Below, piece by piece: positions 21,165-31,265 of a stretch of 64,000 nucleotides of DNA (position 1 is the stretch's first letter; each line of letters starts with the position of its first letter). The notes under the pieces were generated by a model. The model worked only from the letters and a program-made list of their open reading frames with translations, had not been told where the DNA came from and searched no databases. The DNA is from Microbacterium protaetiae (GTDB lineage Bacteria; Actinomycetota; Actinomycetes; Actinomycetales; Microbacteriaceae): positions 1,426,001 through 1,490,000 of the forward strand of contig NZ_CP035494.1 of assembly GCF_004135285.1 (NCBI RefSeq), read 5' to 3'. Position numbers and translations under genes: made by a program.

Positions 21165-22075
21165 GTGCCATGCCCTCCGCCCTACCCGCGGCATCCGGTC
21201 CCTCCCAGCCGCTCGTGCGCGTCGAGGACCTCACCGTGCGCTTTCCTTCTGGCGGCGGCCATCGTGTCGTGGTGGATGGCATCGGTTTCGAGATCGAAGC
21301 GGGCCAGGTCGTCAGCATCGTCGGCGAATCGGGTTCGGGTAAGAGTCTGACGGCGCTGTCGCTGCTGAAGCTCGTCGACGAACCGGGTGAGATCTCGGGT
21401 GGGCGGGTGCTCTTCGACGGCAACGACGTGCTCACCCTGCGCCGCACCGCGCTGCAGCGGGTGCGCGGCGGCGAGGTGGGAATGATCTTCCAGGAGCCGA
21501 TGCGCTCCCTCAACCCCGTCTTCACGATCGGGCGGCAGCTGATCGAGACGATCCGCGCGCACGAATCCGTCTCACGTTCGCAGGCGTATGAGCGGTCGGT
21601 GGAGTGGCTCAAGCGAGTGGGGCTCCCCGACCCGGATCGCATCATGGGCTCGTATCCCCACGAGTTGTCGGGTGGGATGCTGCAGCGGGCCATGATCGCG
21701 GTCGCACTGTGCTGCGACCCGAAGCTGCTCATCGCCGATGAGCCGACGACCGCACTGGATGTCACCATCCAGGCGCAGATCATCGACCTCATCCTCGACC
21801 TGCGCGACGAGACGGGCATGGCGGTCTTGTTCATCACCCACGATCTGGGGGTGGTCGCCGAGGTCGCCGACGTCGTTCTGGTGATGTATGACGGTCAGAT
21901 CATCGAGCGTGGTGATGTGTTCACGGTGTTCGAGCGGCCGCAGCATCCCTACACCGACGCCCTGCTGCGCGCGCGACCGATGCCAGGAGCGCGGTTGGAC
22001 CGGCTGCCCATCATCTCGGACGAGGTGCGGCGCATGGCCTCCCGGCGGCCCGAGAGCGCGGGGGTGGACGCATGA
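21161..22075 (+). CDS. ABC transporter ATP-binding protein, DppD type
   Basis: 304-residue ATPase. Walker A GESGSGKS at 55-62, signature LSGGM, Walker B LLIADEPT and the switch ITHDLG are all present. GTG start overlaps the permease stop. The C-terminal part HPYTDALLRARP is the usual oligopeptide-family extension, although the final domain is short. Confidence 0.94.
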   Translation: MSAMPSALPAASGPSQPLVRVEDLTVRFPSGGGHRVVVDGIGFEIEAGQVVSIVGESGSGKSLTALSLLKLVDEPGEISGGRVLFDGNDVLTLRRTALQRVRGGEVGMIFQEPMRSLNPVFTIGRQLIETIRAHESVSRSQAYERSVEWLKRVGLPDPDRIMGSYPHELSGGMLQRAMIAVALCCDPKLLIADEPTTALDVTIQAQIIDLILDLRDETGMAVLFITHDLGVVAEVADVVLVMYDGQIIERGDVFTVFERPQHPYTDALLRARPMPGARLDRLPIISDEVRRMASRRPESAGVDA

Positions 22076-23025
22076 CGAATGCGACGGTGCGCAGCGGGGA
22101 TCAGCCGGCCACCCGCAACGTGGACGAAGACTTCTTGGTCGAGGCCACCGACATCGTCAAGGTGTTCCACTCGCGCGGGGGCGGTCGCCGGGCCTCGAAA
22201 GACGAGGTGCGCGCCGTCGACGGGGTCAGCCTGAGCATTCGTGAGGGTGAGATGTTCGGGCTCGTCGGAGAGTCGGGCAGCGGAAAGACCACGTTCGGGC
22301 AGTCGATTCTGCGCATGCACGAGCCGACCTCGGGATCCGTGCGCTTTCGTGGCGAAGAGATCCTCGGTCTCTCGCGTGGGCAGCTGCGCCGGCTGCGGCC
22401 GCGCATGCAGTATGTGTTCCAAGACCCGTTCAGTGCGCTCAATCCTCGGTTGTCGATCGCGGCGGCCATCGGTGAGCCGATGCGCGCCCACGGTCTGGCC
22501 ACGGGCAACGACGAGCGCGATCGTGTCATCGACGTGCTCGCGCAGTGCGGGATGGAGGCGGATGCCCTGGATCGTTATCCGCACGAGTTCTCCGGCGGAC
22601 AGCGCCAGCGCATCGTGATCGCCCGCGCAATGGCGCTGCGGCCCGAGTTCGTCGTGGCCGACGAGCCCGTCTCGGCGCTGGATGTCTCGGTGCAGGGGCA
22701 GATCGTCAACCTGCTGTGTGATCTGCGCGACCAGCAGCACACATCGTTCCTGTTCATCTCCCATGATCTGAGCGTGGTCGAGCACATGTGCACCGCAGTG
22801 GCGATCATGTACCGGGGCGTCGTGGTGGAGCAGGGCACTCGTGACCAGATCTTCACAGACCCGCGGCATCCGTACACACAGGAGCTGCTCGCAGCGGTGC
22901 CCATCGCCGACCCGCGGGAGCGCGGACGACGGCGCGGGCGACGAGCCAGCCGCGAATGGGATGACAGGACGGCACCTCGTGCGGCGTTGCGCGACATCGG
23001 CGACGGGCACCTGCTGGCGCTGTAG
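22072..23025 (+). CDS. ABC transporter ATP-binding protein, DppF type
   Basis: 317-residue second ATPase of the importer. Walker A GESGSGKT at 66-73, signature FSGGQRQR, Walker B FVVADEPVSALD, switch ISHDLS, and C-terminal HPYTQELLAAVP. It starts with an ATGA overlap. The last 40 residues are Arg-rich. It closes the five-gene operon. Confidence 0.94.
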   Translation: MTNATVRSGDQPATRNVDEDFLVEATDIVKVFHSRGGGRRASKDEVRAVDGVSLSIREGEMFGLVGESGSGKTTFGQSILRMHEPTSGSVRFRGEEILGLSRGQLRRLRPRMQYVFQDPFSALNPRLSIAAAIGEPMRAHGLATGNDERDRVIDVLAQCGMEADALDRYPHEFSGGQRQRIVIARAMALRPEFVVADEPVSALDVSVQGQIVNLLCDLRDQQHTSFLFISHDLSVVEHMCTAVAIMYRGVVVEQGTRDQIFTDPRHPYTQELLAAVPIADPRERGRRRGRRASREWDDRTAPRAALRDIGDGHLLAL

Positions 23026-23069
23026 CGTCGTCGGGCGGCGGTACAGCTAGGCGTGGCTAGACTCGCGGT

Positions 23070-23882
23070 GTGACCGATTCGCCGGATGCGGGGGAATCGC
23101 GGCGGGCGCGCCGCGGCCCGGCGCGTGCCACCCACCGAGGGGGCGCGACGTTCTTCAGCGTGCTCGGCGAGCTGTTCATCACGGTCGGGGTGCTCGCGCT
23201 GCTGTTCGTGGCGTGGCAGCTGTGGATCGGCGACTGGATCGGCGCGGCCGAGAAGAACGCCGCCGGGCAGAGCATCAGCGAGCAGTGGGCCGACGAGTTC
23301 GCGGCATCCGCGTCGCCGTCCCCGAGCCAGACTCCGGCAGCGACGCCGAGCTCATCGCCCACGACCACCCCCACGACGAAGCCGGTGGTTCTCGGTGAGC
23401 CGAAGGACGCCGAGGTGTTCGGGGTCATGTACATCCCCCGCTTCGGCAAGGACTACAAGGTCCCCATGGCCGGGGGTGTGAGTCGCCCGCGTACGCTCGA
23501 CCCGATCGGCATCGGCCACTACCCCGACACTCCGATGCCGGGCGCGGTGGGAAACGTCGCGCTGGCCGCCCACCGCACGACGTTCGGCAAGCCCTTCAAT
23601 CAGATAGCGAAGCTGCACGTGGGCGATGCCATCGTCATCGAGACGAAAGCCGGCTGGTACACCTACCGCTTCCGCAACCTCGAATACGTCAAGCCCGATG
23701 CGGTCGATGTGCTGCTGCCGGTGCCACAGGAAAAGGGGCTGAAGGCCGACGGGCAGTATCTGACGATGACCAGCTGCAGCCCGATGTACTACAAGAGCGA
23801 GCGGATCGTCGCCTACAGCGTGTTCGAATCGTTCACGCCTCGCGCCGACGGCCGGCCCGACGTGTTGGAAGGGGTGAAGTGA
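23070..23882 (+). CDS. Class E sortase
   Basis: 270-residue transpeptidase anchoring proteins to the cell wall. One N-terminal membrane span (about 29-54) is followed by a Ser/Thr/Pro-rich stretch (80-107) and the sortase fold. Catalytic triad: His168 (AAHRTTFG), Cys236 (TMTSCSP) and Arg245 (SERIVAY). Class E enzymes commonly recognise LAXTG signals; no such substrate is in the window. GTG start. The stop codon overlaps the next ATG by one base. Confidence 0.94.
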   Translation: MTDSPDAGESRRARRGPARATHRGGATFFSVLGELFITVGVLALLFVAWQLWIGDWIGAAEKNAAGQSISEQWADEFAASASPSPSQTPAATPSSSPTTTPTTKPVVLGEPKDAEVFGVMYIPRFGKDYKVPMAGGVSRPRTLDPIGIGHYPDTPMPGAVGNVALAAHRTTFGKPFNQIAKLHVGDAIVIETKAGWYTYRFRNLEYVKPDAVDVLLPVPQEKGLKADGQYLTMTSCSPMYYKSERIVAYSVFESFTPRADGRPDVLEGVK

Positions 23883-24037
23883 TGTACGCGGCACTGTGGC
23901 GCATTCTGCCCGGACCCTGGTGGGTGCGCGTGGTAATCCTGGTCGTGGTGGCAGCGGTGATCTTGTACGGCCTGTTCTTCTACGTCTTTCCGTGGGTCAG
24001 CGCGATCATCGACCCGCAAGACGTGACTGTGCAGTGA
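23882..24037 (+). CDS. Tiny sortase-linked membrane protein
   Basis: 51-residue protein beginning MYAALWRILPGPWWVRVVIL, with one membrane span (about 15-40) and a short polar tail DPQDVTVQ. The ATG shares its A with the sortase stop codon, so it is translationally coupled. Similar short proteins with a PGP-W-R-motif lead-in follow class E sortases in actinobacteria; role unknown, possibly a sortase partner. The 3' end falls in a run of GCAGTGAC repeats. Confidence 0.75.
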   Translation: MYAALWRILPGPWWVRVVILVVVAAVILYGLFFYVFPWVSAIIDPQDVTVQ

Positions 24038-24072
24038 CCCCGCGCAGTGACACTGTGCAGTGACCCGGTCCA

Positions 24073-24642
24073 GTGACAGATCTTCTCATCGTCGACAATC
24101 ACGACAGCTTCGTGCACATCCTCGTCGACTACCTGCGGGGCCTGGGTGCGCGCGTCACGCTCGTCGAGGCTGACGCGATCGATCCCGCCACCGCACTCGA
24201 CGACCACGAGGCGGTGCTGATCTCGCCGGGACCGGGCGCACCCGGCGACGCCGGCGCATCCGTTCCGCTCGTGCACGTGGCCTTCGAACGAGGGATGCCG
24301 CTGCTCGGCGTGTGCCTGGGGCATCAGGCCATCGCCGAAGCGTTCGGCGGCACTGTCGGACCGGCGCCCGAGCTCATGCACGGGATGGTCTCGCAGATCG
24401 TCCACGATGGCACAGGACTGTTCGAGGGGATGCCGCAGCCGTTCGCCGCCGGCAGGTACCACTCCCTCGCCGTGACCGCGGTGCCCGATGTGCTCGAGGT
24501 CACCGCGCGCACCGACAGCGGTACCGTCATGGGCCTGCGGCATCGCACGGCGGCCATCGTCGGAGTACAGTTCCACCCCGAAAGCGTGCTGACCCAGCAC
24601 GGCCGCCGACTGCTGTCGAATTGGCTCGCGCAGATCGGCTGA
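24073..24642 (+). CDS. Glutamine amidotransferase, anthranilate/aminodeoxychorismate synthase component II
   Basis: 189-residue class I glutamine amidotransferase supplying ammonia for aminodeoxychorismate (folate) or anthranilate (tryptophan) synthesis. The triad is Cys81 (GVCLGHQ), His168 and Glu170 (FHPES). The first residues LLIVDNHDSFVHILVDYL are standard. A pabA/trpG-like gene occurs at this site beside pknB in mycobacteria too. No component I gene is nearby, so the two pathways cannot be told apart. GTG start at 24073. Confidence 0.93.
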   Translation: MTDLLIVDNHDSFVHILVDYLRGLGARVTLVEADAIDPATALDDHEAVLISPGPGAPGDAGASVPLVHVAFERGMPLLGVCLGHQAIAEAFGGTVGPAPELMHGMVSQIVHDGTGLFEGMPQPFAAGRYHSLAVTAVPDVLEVTARTDSGTVMGLRHRTAAIVGVQFHPESVLTQHGRRLLSNWLAQIG

Positions 24643-24656
24643 GCAACGGCCGATCG

Positions 24657-26450
24657 CTACTGGTCGCCGGTGTCGCCGCCGCTGTCGGTGTCGCCGCCGC
24701 TGTCGGTGTCGCCGCCGCCGCTGTCATCGCCGGAATCGGCACCTCCGGAGCACGAGACCAACACCACCTCGGAGTGGATCGGCACTTCACCGGGACCTGC
24801 CGACTGCGACTTCACGGCACGCGGATCGTTGGCGGGACAGCTCGGGTCGTCTTGCACCTTCACGGTCAGCTTCAGCTCCTTCAGAGCGTCTTGGGCGGCA
24901 TCGAGCGTGTAGCCCTGCTGGGTGAAGTCGACGACGGTGACGGTGCCGGTGGCGATCACGAGATCGACCGACGACCCCTTCGAGACCTTCTCGTCGGCGT
25001 CGGGGGTCGCGGTGACGACGATGTCAGCTTCGGTGTCGGGCTCGTCTTCGCGGCGCACCTGACCGAGTTCGAGGCCAGCCTCGCTCAGCGCCTGCTCGGC
25101 CTGCGCCCGGGAGAGGCCGACGAGCGTGGGAACCGTGGTCATCTCGGGTCCGGTGGACACATACACCGAGACCTCTGACTCCTTGTCGACCGAGATTCCG
25201 GCGGCCGGATCAGTGCGGATGACCTCGCCATCATCGACGGTCTCGCTGGGCGTGTCGACACGTTTGGCCACAAGGTCTTTGTCTTCGAGGGCCTGGCTCG
25301 CATCGGCGTATGTCATGCCGGCGACGGTGGGGACGATGCGCGAATCGCTCGGCATGATGCTGGTCGGATGAATCGTGAGCACCCACACCAGCACCGAGAT
25401 CAGCAGCACCGCGAGAACCGCCACGCCGGCCCAGATCCAGGCCGCGGGGGGCCCTGCCTGCGTGCGCTTCATTGTGGGATCGGTGCTCAGCTGGCGCAGT
25501 GCGCGGGCGGTCTCGGCCGCCTGACGCGGGTCGGGACCATACAGGGCGTGGGCGAGGGTGTCGACCTCGCGCCGTGAGGGGTCTTTGCCGCCGACGGCGG
25601 CGTCGAGCGCCTCGCGAAAGGCCGCAGCGTCGGGAAATCGCTGGAAGGCGTCTTTGGCCAGGGCCTGCAGCACGACGGCGTCAAGCGCGCGCGGCACGGT
25701 GTCGACGAGTTCCGACGGCGGAACCGGCGCCTCGCTGACGTGCTGATACGCGACGGCCACCGGGGTGTCGCCACGGAACGGCTGGCGTCCGGTGAGCAGT
25801 TCATAGAGCACGATGCCGGCGGAGTAGATGTCGGTGCGTGCGTCGACGACATCGCCCTTGGCCTGCTCAGGCGAGAAGTATGCCGCGGTGCCCAGGATCG
25901 TCGTGGTCTCGGCCACCGTCGACGAGGAGTCGGAGACGGCGCGGGCGATGCCGAAGTCCATCACCTTGACCTGGCCCGAGCCGGTGACCATGACGTTGCC
26001 GGGCTTGATGTCGCGGTGCACCACTCCGGCGCGGTGCGAGTATTCGAGCGCCTCGAGAATGCCGTCGACGTAACGCACCGCGTCGCTCAAGGGCACCGGC
26101 CCGGCCGCGATGATGTCTTTGAGCAGTCGCCCGTGCACGAGCTCCATGACGATGTACGGAATCGGATGCGCGGTGCCACGATCGTCGACCTCGGTGTCTT
26201 CACCGGCGTCGTACACGCGCACGATGGCGGGGCTGGACATGCGCGACGCAGCCTGCGCTTCGAGACGGAACCGTGTACGGAAGGCGTTGTCGCGACTCAG
26301 CTCCGCGTCGAGGATCTTGATCGCGACGGGACGGCCGAGGGTGAGGTCGTAGCCCCGGAAGACCGACGCCATGCCGCCGTGCCCGATGGGCTCGTCGACG
26401 CGGTAGCGCCCCGAAAGCACGCGCGCCTCTGCTGCCACATCACTCTCCAC
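24657..26450 (-). CDS. pknB: Serine/threonine protein kinase PknB with PASTA domains
   Basis: 597-residue membrane receptor kinase controlling growth and wall synthesis. The kinase domain is at 15-285, with Gly-loop GHGGMASV, Lys45, catalytic HRDIKPGN (Asp147) and DFG at 165-167. A single span is at about 340-363. It has about three extracellular PASTA domains, fewer than the four of M. tuberculosis PknB, and then an Asp/Ser/Gly tail of repeated DTDSGG encoded by an 18-bp repeat at 24670-24710. Last gene of the fhaA-to-pknB operon, 39 bases after pknA; it converges on the amidotransferase gene. Confidence 0.95.
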   Translation of the reverse strand: MESDVAAEARVLSGRYRVDEPIGHGGMASVFRGYDLTLGRPVAIKILDAELSRDNAFRTRFRLEAQAASRMSSPAIVRVYDAGEDTEVDDRGTAHPIPYIVMELVHGRLLKDIIAAGPVPLSDAVRYVDGILEALEYSHRAGVVHRDIKPGNVMVTGSGQVKVMDFGIARAVSDSSSTVAETTTILGTAAYFSPEQAKGDVVDARTDIYSAGIVLYELLTGRQPFRGDTPVAVAYQHVSEAPVPPSELVDTVPRALDAVVLQALAKDAFQRFPDAAAFREALDAAVGGKDPSRREVDTLAHALYGPDPRQAAETARALRQLSTDPTMKRTQAGPPAAWIWAGVAVLAVLLISVLVWVLTIHPTSIMPSDSRIVPTVAGMTYADASQALEDKDLVAKRVDTPSETVDDGEVIRTDPAAGISVDKESEVSVYVSTGPEMTTVPTLVGLSRAQAEQALSEAGLELGQVRREDEPDTEADIVVTATPDADEKVSKGSSVDLVIATGTVTVVDFTQQGYTLDAAQDALKELKLTVKVQDDPSCPANDPRAVKSQSAGPGEVPIHSEVVLVSCSGGADSGDDSGGGDTDSGGDTDSGGDTGDQ

Positions 26451-26489
26451 GATCGAACTCCTGCCAGCCTAACCGAACAGCGTGCGCGG

Positions 26490-28307
26490 TCAGTTGCCGT
26501 CGTCCTGCGCGTTGCCCCCGTCATCCTGCCCGGTGCCATCGCCCTGGCCCTGATCGTCGGCGGGCGGAGTGGGGGTGTCGGCGGGCGGGGTCACCACGGG
26601 TGCGGCGCCGATGGTGACCGACTTGGTGGATGCCGGTGAGGTGAGCTCACCGTTGCCGCCCGAGCACGTCGCGGTGTAGCTGATCTCAAGCGACTGTCCG
26701 GCCGTGCCGGTGACGTTCAACGAGAGCTCACCGGGGCTGGTGCCCGTTTCAAGCGTCGAGGTGTCGCCCGAGTTCGAGCCGTTGACGAACTGGCCGTTGG
26801 TGGCGGTGAAGGTGTAGCCGCTGAGGTTGCCGGTGCCCGAGGGGCACGTGAAATCGGGGATCGTCACGGTCGCCGTGCCGCCCTCGATCACCTGGCCGTT
26901 GTCGCCGGTGCCCGTGATCGAGGCCGCGCCGGGCTTCTGCTCGATCGTCGTCGGAGCGGTGTAGCAGGTGAGGGTGATGACCGCGGGAGGGGTGGCGTTC
27001 CCGGTCGGGTCGACCGACTGCACGGTGCCCTCTTGGTCGTCAGAGGTGGCGGGAGAGCCCGGCGTCTGGTTCGCCGTGAGGTCGTTCTCTTCCAGCAGCT
27101 TCGCCGCCGCATCGCACGTCATGCCCACCAGACTGAGTCCGTCGACGTTCACCGGGGTCGGTGACGGGCTCGACGGTGTCGTGGGTTCGGTGACCGCGGG
27201 GGTGGACGGACTGCCCGTCGCGTCGGCGTCGCCGCGGGGTCCGAAGATCGTCCAGAGCGTTCCGACCAGCACGATGATCAGCAGGGCGATCAGCGCGATG
27301 AGCGGCCACGTCCACGGGCTGCGCTTCTTGGTCTTCTTCTGCTCCTGTGCGCTGGGCTGGCCCGGCAGCAGCCCCGCCTCGGGCAGCAGCCGCGTCGCAG
27401 CGGAGGTGTCACCCGTGGCCGTGAGCAGCTGGGTCGCGGCATCCACTCCCGAACCGATGGCGGGAACCGCGGCGATGGCCGCAGCGATGTCGCCGCGGCG
27501 CAGCGCTGTCGCGGCGCGGGCGACGATAGCGGTCGAAGCCGGCCGGTCTTCGGGCTTTTTCGCGATCATCGACAGCACGAAGTTCTGCACCGGCTGGGCG
27601 ACGGTGGCCGGCAGCGGCGGCGCCTGGTCATTGATCTGGGCCATCGCGATGGCCACCTGCGACTCACCGGTGAACGGGCGCTTGCCGGCCAGGCACTCGT
27701 ACGCGACGATGCCCAGCGAGTAGATATCGGTGGCGGGGGATGCCGCGTGCCCCGACGCCTGCTCGGGTGAGAGGTACTGCACCGTGCCCATCACCTGGCC
27801 GGTCGCCGTCAGAGGCACCTGGTCGGCGATGCGGGCGATGCCGAAGTCGGTGATCTTCACCCGTCCATCGGGGGTGATCAGCAGGTTGCCGGGCTTGATG
27901 TCGCGGTGCACGAGGCCCGCGGCGTGCGCGGCCTGCAGCGCAGCCGCTGTCTGCGCGACGATGTCGAGGGTCTTGTCAGTCGACAGCGAGTTCTCGCGTT
28001 CGAGCACCGTGGACAGTGCCTCGCCGGGCACCAGCTCCATGACCAGGAACGCCGAGCCGTTCTCTTCGCCGTAGTCGAAGACGCTGGCTATGCCCTCGTG
28101 GTTGACCAGGGCCGCATGCCGGGCCTCGGCGCGAAAACGCTCGAGAAAGCCCGGGTCGCCCATGTACTCGTCTTTGAGGATCTTGATGGCCACGGTGCGG
28201 CCGATGACGTGGTCGGTCGCCTCCCACACCTCGCCCATGCCGCCGATCGCGATCCGCGAGTCGAGCTCGTAGCGGCCGCCGAAGGTCACACCCTGCGTCG
28301 GTCTCAT
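26490..28307 (-). CDS. pknA: Serine/threonine protein kinase PknA
   Basis: 605-residue membrane kinase paired with PknB. Gly-loop AIGGMGEVW, Lys42, HRDIKPGN with Asp136, DFG 154-156, and a basic linker before a span near 330-355. The outside part is larger than in M. tuberculosis PknA: one PASTA-like module ([18 protein letters not shown]) followed by a Thr/Gly-rich beta region and a Pro/Asp/Gly tail. It overlaps pbpA by four bases. Confidence 0.93.
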   Translation of the reverse strand: MRPTQGVTFGGRYELDSRIAIGGMGEVWEATDHVIGRTVAIKILKDEYMGDPGFLERFRAEARHAALVNHEGIASVFDYGEENGSAFLVMELVPGEALSTVLERENSLSTDKTLDIVAQTAAALQAAHAAGLVHRDIKPGNLLITPDGRVKITDFGIARIADQVPLTATGQVMGTVQYLSPEQASGHAASPATDIYSLGIVAYECLAGKRPFTGESQVAIAMAQINDQAPPLPATVAQPVQNFVLSMIAKKPEDRPASTAIVARAATALRRGDIAAAIAAVPAIGSGVDAATQLLTATGDTSAATRLLPEAGLLPGQPSAQEQKKTKKRSPWTWPLIALIALLIIVLVGTLWTIFGPRGDADATGSPSTPAVTEPTTPSSPSPTPVNVDGLSLVGMTCDAAAKLLEENDLTANQTPGSPATSDDQEGTVQSVDPTGNATPPAVITLTCYTAPTTIEQKPGAASITGTGDNGQVIEGGTATVTIPDFTCPSGTGNLSGYTFTATNGQFVNGSNSGDTSTLETGTSPGELSLNVTGTAGQSLEISYTATCSGGNGELTSPASTKSVTIGAAPVVTPPADTPTPPADDQGQGDGTGQDDGGNAQDDGN

Positions 28308-29761
28308 TTACCCAGCACCGCCTCCATGACCTTTTTCGCGATGGGCGCCGCGATCGTGTTTCCACTCCCGGATTGCCCTTGACCCCCGCCATTCTCCACG
28401 ACGACCGCCACTGCAACCTGGGGGTCGTCTGCGGGAGCGAAGCCGGTGAACCACAGGCTGAACGGGTCATCTTCCCCGTTCTGCGCGGTGCCGGTCTTGC
28501 CGCCCACCTCGACCCCGTCAATTCTTGCATTTGTCGCGATGCCCTCGCTGACATTGGCGACCATCATGTCGCGCAGCTCCTGGTTCAGGTTCTCGTCGAG
28601 AGACCGACCGAATTCGGTGTTGTCGAACTTCTGCTGCACCGTCAGGTCGGGGCCGACGACCTGGTCGACCATGCGCGGATTCATGACGATGCCACCGTTG
28701 GCGACGGCTGCGCTGACCATCGCCATCTGCAGCGGGGTGGCCCGCACATCACTCTGGCCGAATCCGCTGAGCGCCGTCTGGGCTTCATTCAGGCTGTCGG
28801 GATACACCGAGGGAGAGGATTTCAGCGGAAGCTCGAACGAGGAGTTGAAGCCGTACTTCTCGGCTTCGGCGCGGATGGCGTCGGCGCCGAGCTTGCTGGC
28901 CAGTTCGGCCATCGGGATGTTGCAGCTGAGCCGCAGCGCCGTTGCGATCGTGACTTCCTTACCCGAGCCACACGTACCGCCGGTGTCGTTCTGGATCTGT
29001 GTCGAGGTGCCCGGCAGGGTGTATCGCGCGACGTTCGGCAGCGTCGAGTCGGGCGTGAAGTCGCCCGAAGCCAGCGCGGCCGAGACGGTGACCAGCTTGA
29101 ACGTCGATCCCGGCGGATTCATGTTGCCGCCGATCGCCCGATTGTCCAGCGGCTGGGTGGGGTCGTCGTTGAGTTTGTCGTAGGCCTTGTTGACAGCATC
29201 CGTGTCGTGCGAGGCCAGTGTGTTCGTGTCGAAGCTGGGGCTGGTGACCATCGCGAGGATGCGGCCGGTCTTCGGCTCGATCGCCACCACAGCACCCTGC
29301 AGATCGCCGAGGGCGTCATAGGCCGCTTTCTGCACCTTCGCGTCGAGCGAGAGCACGACATTCGACCCACGTGGCGGCTGACCGCTGACGATCCGCTCGA
29401 TACGGTCGAGGAACTGCGAGTTGCTGGTTCCCGACAATGGCTGGTTCATCGCCTGTTCGAGGCCGGTCGATGATTGCAGCACCGGGTTGATGAAGCCGGT
29501 CACCGGTGCCCACATCTTCGCGTCGGTGTAGGTGCGCTGCCAGCTGTACAGGTCGTTGGTGGCGCTCGAGCTGGCGATCGCCGAGCCGCTGGCGATGATC
29601 GACCCGCGCTGCACGTCGAACGAGTCGTACAGCGTGCGGCGGTTGAGCGGGTTCGCGGCCAGGTCGTCGGCCTGAACGACCTGGATGACGCTGGTCGAGG
29701 CGAACAGCGCCAGGAACATGATCAACACGATGATCGAGAGGCGTCTGAGTTCCTTCGTCAT
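28304..29761 (-). CDS. pbpA: Penicillin-binding protein PbpA (class B transpeptidase)
   Basis: 485-residue peptidoglycan transpeptidase with an N-terminal membrane anchor (about 8-29). Active-site motifs: Ser219-x-x-Lys222 (PPGSTFKLV), Ser279-Cys-Asn281, and Lys422-Thr-Gly (GGKTGTA). It partners the SEDS glycosyltransferase encoded just upstream; a REP-like element lies in the 67-base gap between them. The stop overlaps pknA. Confidence 0.95.
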   Translation of the reverse strand: MTKELRRLSIIVLIMFLALFASTSVIQVVQADDLAANPLNRRTLYDSFDVQRGSIIASGSAIASSSATNDLYSWQRTYTDAKMWAPVTGFINPVLQSSTGLEQAMNQPLSGTSNSQFLDRIERIVSGQPPRGSNVVLSLDAKVQKAAYDALGDLQGAVVAIEPKTGRILAMVTSPSFDTNTLASHDTDAVNKAYDKLNDDPTQPLDNRAIGGNMNPPGSTFKLVTVSAALASGDFTPDSTLPNVARYTLPGTSTQIQNDTGGTCGSGKEVTIATALRLSCNIPMAELASKLGADAIRAEAEKYGFNSSFELPLKSSPSVYPDSLNEAQTALSGFGQSDVRATPLQMAMVSAAVANGGIVMNPRMVDQVVGPDLTVQQKFDNTEFGRSLDENLNQELRDMMVANVSEGIATNARIDGVEVGGKTGTAQNGEDDPFSLWFTGFAPADDPQVAVAVVVENGGGQGQSGSGNTIAAPIAKKVMEAVLGK

Positions 29762-29783
29762 GTCAGCCGATCACCACCATTCC

Positions 29784-29817
29784 GGTCGTTGAGCGGGCGA
29801 GGCGAGTCGAAACGACG
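29784..29817. repeat. REP-like 34-mer between rodA and pbpA
   Basis: Single unit reading GGTCGTTGAGCGGGCGAGGC ... AAACGACG in the + direction, i.e. the opposite orientation to the units at 14632 and 61554. Inverted ends GGTCGTT/AACGAC. It interrupts an otherwise tightly packed operon. Confidence 0.75.
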
Positions 29818-29828
29818 TTCCGGGCACG

Positions 29829-31265
29829 TCATCCGATCACCACCCGCGGCCGCGAACGCACGGCATCAGAGATGCGCAGCAGAATCGCCACGATGAGCCA
29901 GTTCGCGACCAGTGACGACCCGCCCGCGGCCAAGAACGGCGTGGCCAGCCCGGTCAGCGGAATCAACCGCGTGACGCCGCCGACCATGATCACGACCTGC
30001 AGCGCCACGGTGAACGAGACACCCACCGCCAGCAGTTTGCCGAAGTCATCCTGCCCGTTCACACCGATGCGCAGACCCCGGGCCGTGAACACCATGTACA
30101 GCGCGAGAATCGCGAAAAGTCCGATGAGTCCGAGCTCTTCGCCCAGGCTGGGAAAGATGTAGTCGCTCTCGGCGACCGGCGTCAGCCATGGGCGGCCCTG
30201 GCCGAGCCCCGTGCCGAGCAGGCCGCCGTGCGCCATGCCGAAGATGCCGTCGACCAGCTGGGCACTGCCGCCGTACGACCAATACAGGTCGGGGTCGAAG
30301 GCGTTGAGCCAGTTGTCGAACCGGCCGTGCACGTAGGGCAGCACCCGCCAGGCCACGAACGCGCCACCGGCGGCCAGCACCACGCCGATGAGCACCCAGC
30401 TGGTCTTGCCGGTGGCCACGTACAGCATCGCGACGAACATGCCGAAGATGAGCAGTCCCGTGCCCAGGTCGTGCTGCATCACGATGATGCCGAGCGAGAC
30501 CAGCCACAGCACGAGCAGCGGGCCGAGCTCGCGGGCGCGTGGCCAGGTGAAGCCGAGGAATCGCTTGCTGGTCGAGGTCAGACTGTCGCGGGTGCGCACG
30601 AGATAGCCCGCGAAGAAGATCGCCAGACAGATCTTGGCGATCTCACCCGGCTGGAAGGAGAAGATGCCCAGCGAGATCCACACGTCGGCTCCGGCATCCG
30701 TCCCCAGACCCGGCACCATCGGCAGCAGCAGCAGCACGACGCCGGCCAGCCCGAACAGATAGGTGTACCGGAACAGCACGCGGTAATTGCGCAGCAGCAC
30801 GATCACCAGAATCGCCCCCACCAGGGCGATGCCCGCCCAGGCCAGCTGACGGTTCGAGTACGCGGCCCAGCCGTGCCGGCCCCAGTGCACGTCGAGGCGG
30901 TAGATCATCGCCAGGCCGATGCCGGTGAGCACGGTGGCGATCGGCACCACGAACGGGTCGGCGTCGCGGGCCACGATGCGCAGGGTGATGTGCAGCGCCA
31001 ACGCCAGGGCGGTGAGCACGCCGAGGTAGATGAGGAACTTCGGGTCGACCTCACCGGCCGCACCCAATTGCACCAGCACGACCGCCGAGCCGTTGACCAG
31101 GAAGGCGAAGATCAGCAGCGCGAGTTCGCGATTGCGCTGCTTCTGTGGCACGCGGATCTTGCGCAGCGCGCGCAGCACAGCGGTGTCGGTGCTGCCGTCG
31201 TCAGACGGCGCCGCGGCCGGCTCGGGCCGGACCGGCGTGATTCCACCGGGAGGCGTACGCATCAT
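29829..31265 (-). CDS. rodA: SEDS family peptidoglycan glycosyltransferase (FtsW/RodA)
   Basis: 478-residue polytopic protein with about 10-12 spans; polymerises lipid II with the partner PBP. SEDS signatures are seen: FQPGEIAKICLAIFFAGYL, QHDLGTGLLIFGMF, and a conserved PFLAAGGSSLVANW near the end. Two ATGs (31265 and 31262) are possible; the first overlaps the pstP stop as ATGA. In M. tuberculosis the equivalent gene is rodA. Confidence 0.94.
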   Translation of the reverse strand: MMRTPPGGITPVRPEPAAAPSDDGSTDTAVLRALRKIRVPQKQRNRELALLIFAFLVNGSAVVLVQLGAAGEVDPKFLIYLGVLTALALALHITLRIVARDADPFVVPIATVLTGIGLAMIYRLDVHWGRHGWAAYSNRQLAWAGIALVGAILVIVLLRNYRVLFRYTYLFGLAGVVLLLLPMVPGLGTDAGADVWISLGIFSFQPGEIAKICLAIFFAGYLVRTRDSLTSTSKRFLGFTWPRARELGPLLVLWLVSLGIIVMQHDLGTGLLIFGMFVAMLYVATGKTSWVLIGVVLAAGGAFVAWRVLPYVHGRFDNWLNAFDPDLYWSYGGSAQLVDGIFGMAHGGLLGTGLGQGRPWLTPVAESDYIFPSLGEELGLIGLFAILALYMVFTARGLRIGVNGQDDFGKLLAVGVSFTVALQVVIMVGGVTRLIPLTGLATPFLAAGGSSLVANWLIVAILLRISDAVRSRPRVVIG

